DNA of 64,000 nt from Hyalangium versicolor. GTDB taxonomy: Bacteria; Myxococcota; Myxococcia; Myxococcales; Myxococcaceae. Positions 40,501 through 46,419 of this stretch are shown here, in pieces (position 1 is the first letter of the stretch; every line of letters begins with the position of its first letter). The notes beneath the pieces are model-generated. The model did no database searches. It saw nothing but the letters and a program-made list of their open reading frames with translations, and was not told where the DNA came from. The position numbers and the translations under genes were made by a program. The DNA lies in contig NZ_JAHXBF010000007.1 in assembly GCF_020103695.1 (NCBI RefSeq), forward strand, positions 248,001 through 312,000, in the 5' to 3' direction.

Positions 40501-43500
40501 AGCGCTCTGTATCGGTACCGGATCCTCGCCCTGGATGCGCTCGGGAACCTCAGCAGCCCGTCTCTGATCGTCTCGGGTGTGCCTGTGGACTCGACGCCTC
40601 CGGCTCCGCCGCACCTGATGCACCCGACCGTAGCGGGCAAGCCCGTGACGGTGTCCAGCCCCACCGTGGCCATCTCCGGTCTCACGGAGGCCGGCACTCA
40701 CGTCACCCTGCTCCGCAACGGCGTGCCCACGGCCGAGGCCATCGCTGGCGCTCTCAGCGTCGAAGCCGTTCCCCTGGAGCTGAGTCTCACTCCGGCCAGC
40801 ACCGGCTGGGCTTCCGCCGATGGCGAGCGCCTGGCCTATGCCGTGGCGGATGGCATGACGGCACCTCCGCGCCTGGCCGTTCAGTCGCGGACCGGTGAGT
40901 TGCTCGGGACCTTTGGCAGCCCCTCGTTCTCCTCCATCCAGCGAGCGACCTTCTCGCCTGACGGAAAGAGCGTGGCCGTCGAGGCGTTCTCCTCGTCGAC
41001 CTACCGCTCCGAGATCCACATCGTGAACATCGCCACCGGCGAGGTGCACAAGGCGGGCAGTGCCTCCCTGGGCGATGAGACCTCCGCTACGTGGTCCGCG
41101 AACTCTCGCGAGCTGGCCTATGAGGTGGCGCTCTCCAGCGCCTCGTCCTCGATCGTCGTGGTGGACACGGTGGCGGGCACGCAGCGCTCGCTCACGGGTG
41201 AGGCGGGAGCCCCGCTCATGGCACCTCGGTATGCGCCGGGAGGAAGCACGCTCTTCGCGCTCACTCGGAGTGGCGACACCCAGCGACTGCTGCGGATGGA
41301 CCCGGTATCCGGTGCCTCCACCTCGCTGTTCGAGGCAGAGTCCATCGAGCGAGACTATGCCGTCTCCGCCGACTCGGCGCGCATCGCGCTCGTCGCGACG
41401 CTCAATGGGATGAAGGATCTGCACACCGTCTCCGTGTCGACGGGAGCCTCCGTACTGCTGACCCACGGGCAGGAGGTGGAGAAGAACCCGGCCTTCTCTC
41501 GAGATGGACACCAGCTGGCCTTCAGCAGCGGCAATTTCCTGGTGCTCCAGGAGGATGGCCGGCAGCAGCGGTTCAGCGGTTCCACGGGTCTCTGGCTGTC
41601 CTGGACACAGGAGGGGACACTGCTCACTTCTGTGGGCATGGGCCTCTCGCGTCTGGAGTGGGGCGCTCGGTTCGAGTTCACCGGCGTGAGCCTGCAGCCT
41701 GGAACCACCGTGTTCTCCGCGACCGCCACGGACGCGGCTCAGCGCACGAGCCTCGCCGCAGCTCCGATCCAGATCACGCTGGACGCAAGCACCCTGCCTG
41801 ACCTCGTCGCGGAGGTGGAGCTCCGTCCCGAGGTTCCCCAGGTCGGACACCCGTTCGACGCGTTCGTGACCGTCCGCAACCAGGGCGGTGGCGCGGCGCC
41901 TGCCACGACCGTCTCGGTGGCGGTGTTCTCTCCGGATGGGCAGTCCCTCACCCCGCAGCCGATCTCCGTGCCGGCGCTCGCCTCGGGCGGCATGGCCACG
42001 GCGCTCGTGCCCTTCTCGCACCCGACACTCCAGGGTCCGCAGATCCTGGAAGTCATCGTCGACCCCGAGCAGCAGGTGAAGGACCCCGTGCGCGACAACA
42101 ACCGCGTGCGCTATCCCTTCTCCCTGGTATCGGATGAGCAGCTCATGGTGGCCCTCTCCGTCTCTCCCCAGACGGTGGATGTGAACGGCAACAGCATGGC
42201 CACCATCACCGTGTCGAACCCGGGCTCCGAGAAGACCCTCGATGTGGAGACCCGGCTCGTCACAGCGGACGGAGAGCTCGTGTTCCAGTTGGGTGAGACC
42301 GAACACCTCGCGCCCCTCGGGGCGGGCCGGAGCAGAACGTTCACGCGTCCCCTGGCCGCCGGCCAGACACTCGCGGGCTCGTACCAGGTGAAGACGGTGG
42401 TGCGTCAGGGCACCGCGGTCCTCGTGGAGACGGCTGCGCCGTTCACCATCAACGCGGACCGTGCCGCGCTCCTGCGCATCTTCGCGTCGCGCTCGAGCTA
42501 CGGTCCCGGAGAGGCCATCGCGCTGACCGCCTCGGTTCGCAACGACTCCCGGAACAGCTTCCTGGACGGTGCGAGCTACATCCTCACCGTGACGAACGGG
42601 GCGGGGACCACCGTGCAGGGGCAGACCACCGCGCTGCCGCTGCTGACCCAGGGGGCCAGCTACTCGGTGAACACGGAACTGTCCGCCGCCGGGCTGCCTC
42701 CCGGGCAATATGAGGCCCACGGCGTGGTCATGCTCGGAGCGCAGCAGCTCGCGACGGCCTCCACACACTTCTCCATCGTGGGACGCTCGCAAATCGTGGG
42801 GACGGTCTCGGTCCTCGGCCAGGGTACGCCTCCGGCGGTCCGCGCGGGCGAGCCGCTGACGGTCGCCTTCGAAGCAGGCAACACCGGCACGGCTGCGGAG
42901 CAGTGCCTCGTGCTCCGGGTGGCCTTCATCGATGCCCTGACGAACCAGACCCTGGACTCGTATGCCCTGCCAGCCCAGCCGCTCGAGGTGGGCGGAACGC
43001 TCTCCGGCATGCACGGCTTCTCCACGAGTGGCCTGCCGCTGCGAAGCTACGCGGTGTACCTGATCGCGGAGTGGCCGAACGGAACCTTCCAGACGCTCTC
43101 TTCAGCGAGCTTCCGGCTGGCGGACGGACAGGCTCCCACGCTGCGGGTCATCAACCTCCTGAACGGCAAGTTCCTCCCGGGCGGCGTAAACCCAGTGGTT
43201 CAGGCCACGGATCCGGAGTCCGGAGTGGTCACCGTCTACGCCAAGGTTCCTGGAGCCCAGAGACGCGACCTGGCGCTGGTCAGTGGAAACACCTTCGATG
43301 GCAACTGGAGCGGCGATGCCGGCGTGTGGGAAGGCACCAACCACCCCACCTTCTTCGCCGTCGATGCCGAGGGTAACATCCGCTCGCTGAGCACGACCAT
43401 CATCGTCGACCCGACTCCGCCTCAGATAAAGGTGACGGGGGTGACCGAGGGTTACGTGTACAGGAGAGCTCCCAGCCCCGTCGTGCAGGCCACGGATGAG

Positions 43501-45417
43501 TACCTGGCCTCGGCCGTCAGCTACCTAGACAACCAGCCGTTCACCTCTGGCACGCCCGTCACGGAAGATGGAACTCACGATCTGCTCGTCCAGGCGACGG
43601 ATCTCGCCGGGAATCAGACCTCTCAGACCCTACGGTTCACGGTGGACACCACGCCGCCCGCCATCTCCATCAGCGGGGTGACGGAGGGGGGAGTGTTCCG
43701 TCAGAGCGTGGTGCCCGTCGTCACCATCCGGGACCGCGACCTGCTGGAGTCCTCCATCAGGCTGGACAACGCACGCTTCATCCCCGGAACGGTGGTAACG
43801 GCCGAGGGCAAACACATCCTGCGGGCCAGTGCCACGGACCGAGCTGGAAACGAGACCGAGCGTCAGCTCACCTTCACCCTCGACCAGACTCCGCCGGCCA
43901 TCACCATCACCGGCGTCTCGGAGGGAGCGCTGTACTCCAACGCCGTCACGCCGGTCATCGACATCCAGGATGCCCACCCGGGCACCCAGGAGATCCGACT
44001 CAATGGGGTTCGCTATACGTCCGGCACGAGCATCGACACGGATGGCAGCTACACACTCACCATCCATGTCGAGGATCTCGCCGGGTGGGTGACGGAACGG
44101 ACCGTGCGGTTCTCCGTCCAGACCCAGTGGGTGAATGTCTCGCCGAACACCGCAGTCTCCTTCGCCCGGGTGCTGGCGCTCATCCGGGCTGGCACCTGTA
44201 CGCCCACGGCCGCGGAGGTCCAGCGGGTCCAGGGGCTCCTCGAGGCGGAGTTGGGTGGCAAGGATCGGCTCCTCACGGTGACGACGGATGAGGCGGCTTT
44301 CCTCGAGTCCCTCCGTGCAGGCGTAGCGAACGTCGTCATCGTCTTCAGCCTGGGCAGCACGGGGAGCGAGTGCAGTGAGACCGTCGCCCCGCTGGAGCTC
44401 GATCCTACGGACACGGAGGCCATGAAGGTGCGCAAGGCCTGGTCGATCGAGCTGACCGAGCAGGTCTTCGCCGGACATGCCGGGCTCGTCGTCATCCGCT
44501 CGCGCACGGAGGACATGCCGCTGCTGCGCGAGGTGCTCGGGGTCGACTTCCGAGGCCCGACGCAGCAGGGACAGGTGCAGCTGCCGTCCTCCGCGCTGCA
44601 CGGGCCTGCCTACCTGAGCGCTCCGGGTGGAGGTGCCATCCTCCAGGCGCTGAAGGCTTCCGTTCAGCCCGTGGCGACCTGGTCCGGGAATAGCGACAAA
44701 CTCTCCGGAGCGCTGACCACGTTCGGCCAGGGTCGCTCGGTCACCTTCGGTGTCGACCTCTCCAGTGCCCTGCCCACAACCAACGCGGCGTTCACCCTCA
44801 GCAGCTCCGTGGCCTACGTCCTGCCGCCGCCGTCCGAGCCCTCTCCTCTGGGAGTCCAGGGTGTCGAGCTGCGGCTGAGCAGCCCGTTCCGAGCCACCCA
44901 ACTGCGCTCCGTGGAGACGCTGTCCACCGAGCTCACCGCACTGTGGACCTCGTCCCAGGGCACGTTGGTTCCGGGCGGCCGTGGCATCGTCTGGGAGGAC
45001 TCGCTGGAGAAGGGCGCGACGCGCGGCTGGCGCTTCCTCGTCCGACTGCCGGAGTCCTCTGGAAGCTACTCCGTGTCCGCCTCGGTCAGCGCACTCCAGG
45101 GGGCCGCGACACGCGACATGGGTACGTGGAAGCTGGACCTGGAACAGCCGCTGCCTCCCAGCGAACTGGTCGCACGGGTCAGGCTTGCCCTCAAGCCGCT
45201 CCTTGAGCAGAACCCGGCCGCGGTGAGCAAGATCGAGGCCCGGCTCCAGAGCGTGGAGGCTCGCGAAGTCACCCAGCGGTCGGACATCGAGGCCCAGTTC
45301 GAAGAGCTGTTCCGTGCCATCGAGACCACACAGCAGATGAGCGGAGAATCGGCCCAGGTCCGCAAGGCCCTGGGGGATCTCCTCCACTACTGGGAGGCTC
45401 GCTGGTACCTGCAGTAA
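28594..45417 (+). CDS. Giant 5607-residue exported multidomain protein with zincin head
   Basis: One unbroken frame encodes a protein of about 590 kDa. It has a signal peptide (1-32). A zinc-metallopeptidase-like domain (33-340) carries HEVAH at 147-151, GAHWSFFLDSDASVLHG and LDLYLMGF, typical of secreted myxobacterial zincins. An alpha-toroid of squalene-cyclase/prenyltransferase type lies at about 346-600 (SRQSQAGSWG, NSQNADGGWAALPGG, KRQRQDGSWEAS). Five CARDB modules follow (about 603-1165). FlgD-like Ig modules with SPNGDG occur near 1171, 1750, 2534 and 2735. WD40-type propellers lie near 1293-1650 and 4068-4366, FN3 modules near 3123, 3318, 3823 and 3906, and a discoidin-like module near 3580-3683. 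Many Ig repeats follow, then a helical C-terminus. A role in adhesion, matrix or predation is inference. Confidence 0.85.
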   Translation: MPSRQEGWKWIHPVMLAWVLIITLLPGASRASADIVVMENDGSSYDHPEESSDAFLARGRVAQRFYATHTDSYDFLVVLPTFDTILGKDADGLHVGISNQVSGIGKPLFDNSPGFGNAHRLKGYIDLGGLRPGSPSSLQWEAVVLAHEVAHQWSGQTRFRETSSAPLSQELLGKDGAHWSFFLDSDASVLHGSDWEPRGPQSFESVARQGRYSALDLYLMGFLNSQEVAPMSLLTPTEDEPLNDPTAIPPVNGTTISATSREVSLSQIIQAEGPRTPNSSNSQKHFRAAFILLTPKGQTATAAQIAYADSLRHAFENHFFFLTRGRGAFETDLVEQAPGTVTSTPGVELGLSYLLSRQSQAGSWGTTQEAALRETQQAMEVLRLFLSSEGVSTSLTKAKSYLQGRHPTDVDGLARLSLATQDLSDGAQGRLRALLQPAGGVGLSPGYRSTLLDTALLGLALTLSPSAPDATPAVTEFLLNSQNADGGWAALPGGPSRFEPTALVLDYFSRVPKTASISAAANKALQFFHSRYTAQGFLDEGPRAAATGWAVMALSQWQKLTPSEAAGATQTLWKRQRQDGSWEASVVDTALALRALRILLTPNLVVKSADISLSASSVMEGESVLATVSITNTGYSKAENVLLKAFDSNGNLLGVAARLTSIEPGERISTQVVLDTHNAAGSIQAFFVVDPGGEIDEGQESDNRAAVPFFVSPAPTVPDLFVQAGSVTVNPASINHLPVQVEVSARVGNLGKVAVGQPVNVVVRMGTQALATSQVTLGAQSSQPMTWQIQLTALQAGGVITVEVDPSDAVPEPVETNNQQTVKLGLTPGVDLRVTSLTAPATVDQGHDIAFQYALANGGTLEAQSTGTLEILSNSGATIATLPLPSQLISAGGQATGQLVWRANTAGSLKAVLKVQYPGDLDSSNNTGSALFTVQASSLPNLLAVGNSLTLTPEHPLETQPATVRVTVRNSGQSAARDFTVDLYLGVPESGGTRFHREQVSTLAAGATLAVTGTLTLPQDAPKALYVVVDGTEAVSEFDEDDNRTFLTFSSLPIADLVASSAGIRPDPAFPRENTTVPVTVVVLNAGGQRAENIPVELLRVTSSGSEESIGQTSISAIEAGQSGEAIISWNTTGLRGPQKLVAFINKGQSVPEQRTDNNRAERQVSVQDAALALSEPYFSPNGDGIRETTEITYRLATEAPVEARIEDAQGRTVRVLTAATALASSLSWDGRSTEGRIVPDGTYSIHVRTQAAASATLLGTLTAVVDTNRTLLDSSEPSSIEVESLQGTANAQTRNGPAAAMPDESGVVFYRQDSEGCGIYAQSLDGAPARRLTPDGWSCSAYASWSQGLAVSPDARWVAFHGLKECPEFNRCSTLELLSIANRSLIQIANNGDAQGRFLQDQVSPAFSRDGSRIFFVTREQATRDFTLEEARVDGTQRRILARSTPAPVELSVSPAGDRLAVVNQSGALYFIHLPEGTREDFLPTGTLSGFTSDGNIPVEVNSEMNRRHDWEASGEMISYAAPGLLESGEDLYDLVPIAPKLEQKELKTGRIQQLFAGAFHSRDFLPEAAALAVNPISGGTAFRHWPLLSTHAQIWTVSASGTARMLLPYDVGALRWSPGGSFLFGFVNTGDGGGEPLGAVVTRDNLFVKLTATRTSSSAAMTFQGTAADLNFEEWQLGVRTYGSTGSFVTIAASATPVRNGLLTEWVPPAPGMYEARLLAKDRAGNVRTRTVAFGYSLSPAVANVTRAPEYFSPNGDGVLDSTELHYSITRATIADFQVLDSHNQVVQQSFLNHPQAGDFTLSWNGRDANGQLVPDGTYTLMLDGTRLSVVVDNTPPVAQLALAALPEAAGSRLPEPYLYMDVLPQDVVANAAADDSLRTTEPVRIVGAGTSWKVQDANLKEWTLEVSPSDDPSVSRPLLTGTQPVDKTQPFPIAQVRGPFRLRAKDLAGNQALTVPVQLNPPQLFVTLGGSAQQLSQYWLLPGQVMPRVLPFTNATMAVDGTTVLPRVEGGKYAFGLNTSDGSPLTSFSVAYHLPSGAWVMDSQNVSALGENMVIWDSNSSGGVSEFEIRALDTQGNTLKAAVRLTNGSEGGQYARTACVKTRGGETTVISSIVGNALTMPEDLAAGSKWRFTSVATQTVTEFPVHAELLHTSQGLRIKESLPTSSLPECQYSVQFLGTHVSGTPLVDLLSVDLCKPQVTLSQNGMSVSESFRQGLRSIEVFVEDHARQIVVARFDAFEGTSPIHPIDRSLFPDATGFVLRARATLTDGTRVLTRPNLNPADPKLLDPGCNDEAGLEFPQAKVELSSLSRDADAPLCSIHEPLYTSRIKGNGGTGQQLQALDVRIVTAQGEPVAQPQVSGVVLGSSVVDAVVRIDSKTLQKGNYLLRASATWSDGAVSNAVEQPVYIDKTPAQALITSPAAVGRVCPESRRGSNGAIEQILTVQGAVSDDHLESYELFVGSPDGEPQRGSKVEFNTSVPSSFQGVLGTIDLSQRSHQLELLLSARDVSGSSWCATPVVVEVAQPPSIGSLLVSPTLFSPDTDGALDATTIGFTVDQAVSYAVSVETGTQSHTILQGQTPQGSASLSWNGPLENGSHLPDGDYTLRLRVTSACGMTDEAATLVRLDTSAPVARIDFPAENQVLGGSFTVTGAATDVNLSRYELSLGEGASPTSFAPIASAQTAASGVLGEVALASLPMGQYTLRLVVEDKAGHSTQVLRHFQHQPAALLRAASVMPTILSPDGDGISDTGSLNVMLAAPATVSAVLLDPAGHPLRTLVQPTALPASTSQLPLTVAALQGLLDGVYSVRVTADSGSNTEDSLASFEIDISKPHVVFSSPVAGSVRGAELTVEGIIDDPHLESWTLTHQAPGESTGHTIASGIATSSGLLAVQSGLTEGTHQLTLKASDRAGHSQEQSVSFTVDTTSPVVSFLSPANGSNLSGSVAPLEIRGQAEDAHLRSVSLEAHTVNGTQTLFSGSSLPPDGLLSHWAVGYDADGPAELHLKAEDSAGNTAESLLSFVLDSTPPVATLSEPHGSTRGEGLVFRGSATDANLSRWELELGRGTSASETSFQMIASASQPLDSGTFATLAFVGDGSYIARLRVIDSAGNVSVDDESFTIDSIAPLPSPALSATVQRPNTVTLTWEPSPSSDVTAYEVRRASGSGSAVVIATVGADIRAYVDGGLLDGRFRYSVVARDAAHNASNSSPEAQVEIDSTPPMVSWLAPTAGEQVRGTYELQGTAYSPSDFREYRVSIGAGNAPTAFTLLTRSLLPVSAGRLGELAATGLPQGSIQTLRLEAEDLIGNVSETRVAFLIDNLPPVTPTLAPLTVAGSTVTLSWQTTAEDDLLGFVIFRDGAPLGTPSNSSPQDLRPYALPADSRSFQDLKVPDGSHTYSLVAIDRAGNVSPSSSRGPVVIETRAPVARIVEPSQRERLRQDTWLVAQSEDQDIASITFESRASPTGTFTALGAPATQMPFTRLLPLSQVSGRVVELRAVAKDGSNKTDAAPASIHVLKEAIPSKPSATALIDGDQVEISWTNTNPAGQLTGFELSEDGVIVTQAPERWPGTAAASSGTPANAYDDAGTLTSWTPQGALPQAWTLTLTQPVLLHGVTLVTKGTSTVRLEAQIAGFWVPLASDVLAIASSNTTHTLDRAVEAQAIRVTFLSLSSGTTALSDVQLDAVPLEHGSSTVLSAVFPGQHTYRLRAMGFGGTPSEAEELSVNIYAPQLEAEVAETPGTSVKLLGHDVPPSARVEVFNENGVAGTTTANAQGGFELTVPLVPGDNTFQAQATDAAGNRSLPSEPVTVVSDPAPTAGLTLALTGVTASDVSLSLSVAGDASNVAGYALVREGNEGTVELPPSSAAARSFIDRGVRNGTYTYRVHAFNARGFRGPASNGATATVAAAPPASPVDVAVEPLPSGGALSVTWSPGDARTVAYRVERAIGATGAFEALAGSEHVLTTEIIDRPLNDSALYRYRILALDALGNLSSPSLIVSGVPVDSTPPAPPHLMHPTVAGKPVTVSSPTVAISGLTEAGTHVTLLRNGVPTAEAIAGALSVEAVPLELSLTPASTGWASADGERLAYAVADGMTAPPRLAVQSRTGELLGTFGSPSFSSIQRATFSPDGKSVAVEAFSSSTYRSEIHIVNIATGEVHKAGSASLGDETSATWSANSRELAYEVALSSASSSIVVVDTVAGTQRSLTGEAGAPLMAPRYAPGGSTLFALTRSGDTQRLLRMDPVSGASTSLFEAESIERDYAVSADSARIALVATLNGMKDLHTVSVSTGASVLLTHGQEVEKNPAFSRDGHQLAFSSGNFLVLQEDGRQQRFSGSTGLWLSWTQEGTLLTSVGMGLSRLEWGARFEFTGVSLQPGTTVFSATATDAAQRTSLAAAPIQITLDASTLPDLVAEVELRPEVPQVGHPFDAFVTVRNQGGGAAPATTVSVAVFSPDGQSLTPQPISVPALASGGMATALVPFSHPTLQGPQILEVIVDPEQQVKDPVRDNNRVRYPFSLVSDEQLMVALSVSPQTVDVNGNSMATITVSNPGSEKTLDVETRLVTADGELVFQLGETEHLAPLGAGRSRTFTRPLAAGQTLAGSYQVKTVVRQGTAVLVETAAPFTINADRAALLRIFASRSSYGPGEAIALTASVRNDSRNSFLDGASYILTVTNGAGTTVQGQTTALPLLTQGASYSVNTELSAAGLPPGQYEAHGVVMLGAQQLATASTHFSIVGRSQIVGTVSVLGQGTPPAVRAGEPLTVAFEAGNTGTAAEQCLVLRVAFIDALTNQTLDSYALPAQPLEVGGTLSGMHGFSTSGLPLRSYAVYLIAEWPNGTFQTLSSASFRLADGQAPTLRVINLLNGKFLPGGVNPVVQATDPESGVVTVYAKVPGAQRRDLALVSGNTFDGNWSGDAGVWEGTNHPTFFAVDAEGNIRSLSTTIIVDPTPPQIKVTGVTEGYVYRRAPSPVVQATDEYLASAVSYLDNQPFTSGTPVTEDGTHDLLVQATDLAGNQTSQTLRFTVDTTPPAISISGVTEGGVFRQSVVPVVTIRDRDLLESSIRLDNARFIPGTVVTAEGKHILRASATDRAGNETERQLTFTLDQTPPAITITGVSEGALYSNAVTPVIDIQDAHPGTQEIRLNGVRYTSGTSIDTDGSYTLTIHVEDLAGWVTERTVRFSVQTQWVNVSPNTAVSFARVLALIRAGTCTPTAAEVQRVQGLLEAELGGKDRLLTVTTDEAAFLESLRAGVANVVIVFSLGSTGSECSETVAPLELDPTDTEAMKVRKAWSIELTEQVFAGHAGLVVIRSRTEDMPLLREVLGVDFRGPTQQGQVQLPSSALHGPAYLSAPGGGAILQALKASVQPVATWSGNSDKLSGALTTFGQGRSVTFGVDLSSALPTTNAAFTLSSSVAYVLPPPSEPSPLGVQGVELRLSSPFRATQLRSVETLSTELTALWTSSQGTLVPGGRGIVWEDSLEKGATRGWRFLVRLPESSGSYSVSASVSALQGAATRDMGTWKLDLEQPLPPSELVARVRLALKPLLEQNPAAVSKIEARLQSVEAREVTQRSDIEAQFEELFRAIETTQQMSGESAQVRKALGDLLHYWEARWYLQ
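43432..44116 (+). repeat. Three tandem 79-residue Ig-like repeats near the C-terminus
   Basis: Within the giant gene, units starting near 43441, 43678 and 43915 share the order GVTEG, about 20 variable residues, a VVxATDxxL-like strand, SGTPV/PGTVV/SGTSI, a GTHDLLVQATDLAGN-type strand and a DTTPPAISI hinge. The nucleotide period is 237 bases. Such Ig-like units lead from the long repeat body to a distinct C-terminal region that starts near residue 5180. Confidence 0.75.
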
Positions 45418-45439
45418 TTGAAGCGGACCCTTCCATCGT

Positions 45440-45479
45440 GCCACTGACATGTCAGCGCCTTGCTTGACGTGTCAGTGGC
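45440..45479 (+). terminator. Strong hairpin terminator after the giant gene
   Basis: A 15-bp stem (GCCACTGACATGTCA at 45440-45454 with TGACGTGTCAGTGGC at 45465-45479, one G-U pair) closes a 10-base loop. It lies 22 bases after the giant gene stop. No T-run follows, but the stem is one of the strongest in the window. Confidence 0.75.
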
Positions 45480-45612
45480 GCACCCTGGTCGGACCCTCCA
45501 CCGCTCCTTCCAGACGGCTCCCTCTGGAGCTCGATCTCCGTTCATGCGGCACGCAACCTGCACAAGGCCTCGCGCGGCACTTCAGGTGCACACGAGACAG
45601 GGAGAACACCGC

Positions 45613-46398
45613 ATGCGTTGCCTACTGGGAGTGGTTGTCGCGATGAGTCTGCTGGGTTGCGGCGGGCCGGAGATGGAAGCCGCCGACGGGCAGGAGCTCC
45701 TGGGAAGCATGGGGGAAGAGATCGTCGGTGGGACCGTCTCCGCTTCCGGCGCGGTTCCCTGGGTGGTGTCCCTGAGAAGGACTTCGCACTTCTGCGGAGG
45801 GGCGATCTACAACGCCAACACGATCATCACAGCCGCGCACTGCGTGTCTGGAGCCACCCCGTCGACGATCCAGGTCCGATACAACAGCCTGTCGCATGGG
45901 TCCGGTGGGACGCTCGTGAACGTCAGCCAGATCATCGTCCACCCCGGCTACAGCTCATCCACCATCAACAACGATATCGCGCTGCTCAAGCTTTCTTCCT
46001 CGATGACCTTGGGGCAGACCCAGGCTCGGGCCGTCCCTCTGCCCGCCCAGGGTTCGGATCCAGCCGCGGGCGCGTCGGCCATCACCGCGGGCTGGGGCAC
46101 GACCTCGGAAGGCGGCTCGATATCGTCCCAACTGAGGCAGGTGACTGTTCCCATCGTGGCGCGCTCGACCGCGCAGTCGCAATACGGCACTTCGTCCATC
46201 ACGACCAACATGATCGCCGCGGGGCTGACGCAGGGAGGTGCGGACGCGTGCCAGGGCGACAGCGGTGGGCCCCTGACGGTCGGAGGCACCCTCGTGGGCA
46301 TCACGAGTTGGGGCAATGGCTGCGCGAGAGCGAACTACGCGGGCATCTACACCCGCGTCGGCAACTACGTCAGCTGGATCCAGGCCAACGCCTGGTGA
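45613..46398 (+). CDS. Secreted trypsin-like serine protease (S1 family)
   Basis: This is a 261-residue chymotrypsin-fold protease. A lipoprotein-like signal ends in LLGC (Cys16). A short propeptide precedes the mature N-terminus IVGG (37-40), so it is probably a zymogen activated by cleavage after Glu36. The catalytic triad is complete: His76 (TAAHC), Asp121 (NNDIALLKL) and Ser217 (GDSGGP). Asp211, six residues before the serine, matches the S1 Asp189 of trypsin, and SWGNGC supplies the open pocket, so cleavage after Arg or Lys is predicted. The ATG at 45613 has GGGAG about eight bases upstream; a longer frame begins at 45460 but covers the terminator hairpin. It is a single gene, likely exported for predation or nutrition. 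Confidence 0.93.
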   Translation: MRCLLGVVVAMSLLGCGGPEMEAADGQELLGSMGEEIVGGTVSASGAVPWVVSLRRTSHFCGGAIYNANTIITAAHCVSGATPSTIQVRYNSLSHGSGGTLVNVSQIIVHPGYSSSTINNDIALLKLSSSMTLGQTQARAVPLPAQGSDPAAGASAITAGWGTTSEGGSISSQLRQVTVPIVARSTAQSQYGTSSITTNMIAAGLTQGGADACQGDSGGPLTVGGTLVGITSWGNGCARANYAGIYTRVGNYVSWIQANAW

Positions 46399-46419
46399 GC
46401 ATCCGCAAGAGGGCGGACA

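Noticed and set aside
38257-43014. A 1585-residue open frame on the minus strand
   Set aside because: Same reason: an antisense shadow of the giant gene with no signal, motif or ribosome site.
45460-45612. Longer N-terminus for the serine protease
   Set aside because: It would translate through the terminator hairpin and place the signal peptide internally; the ATG at 45613 has a ribosome site and starts the signal.
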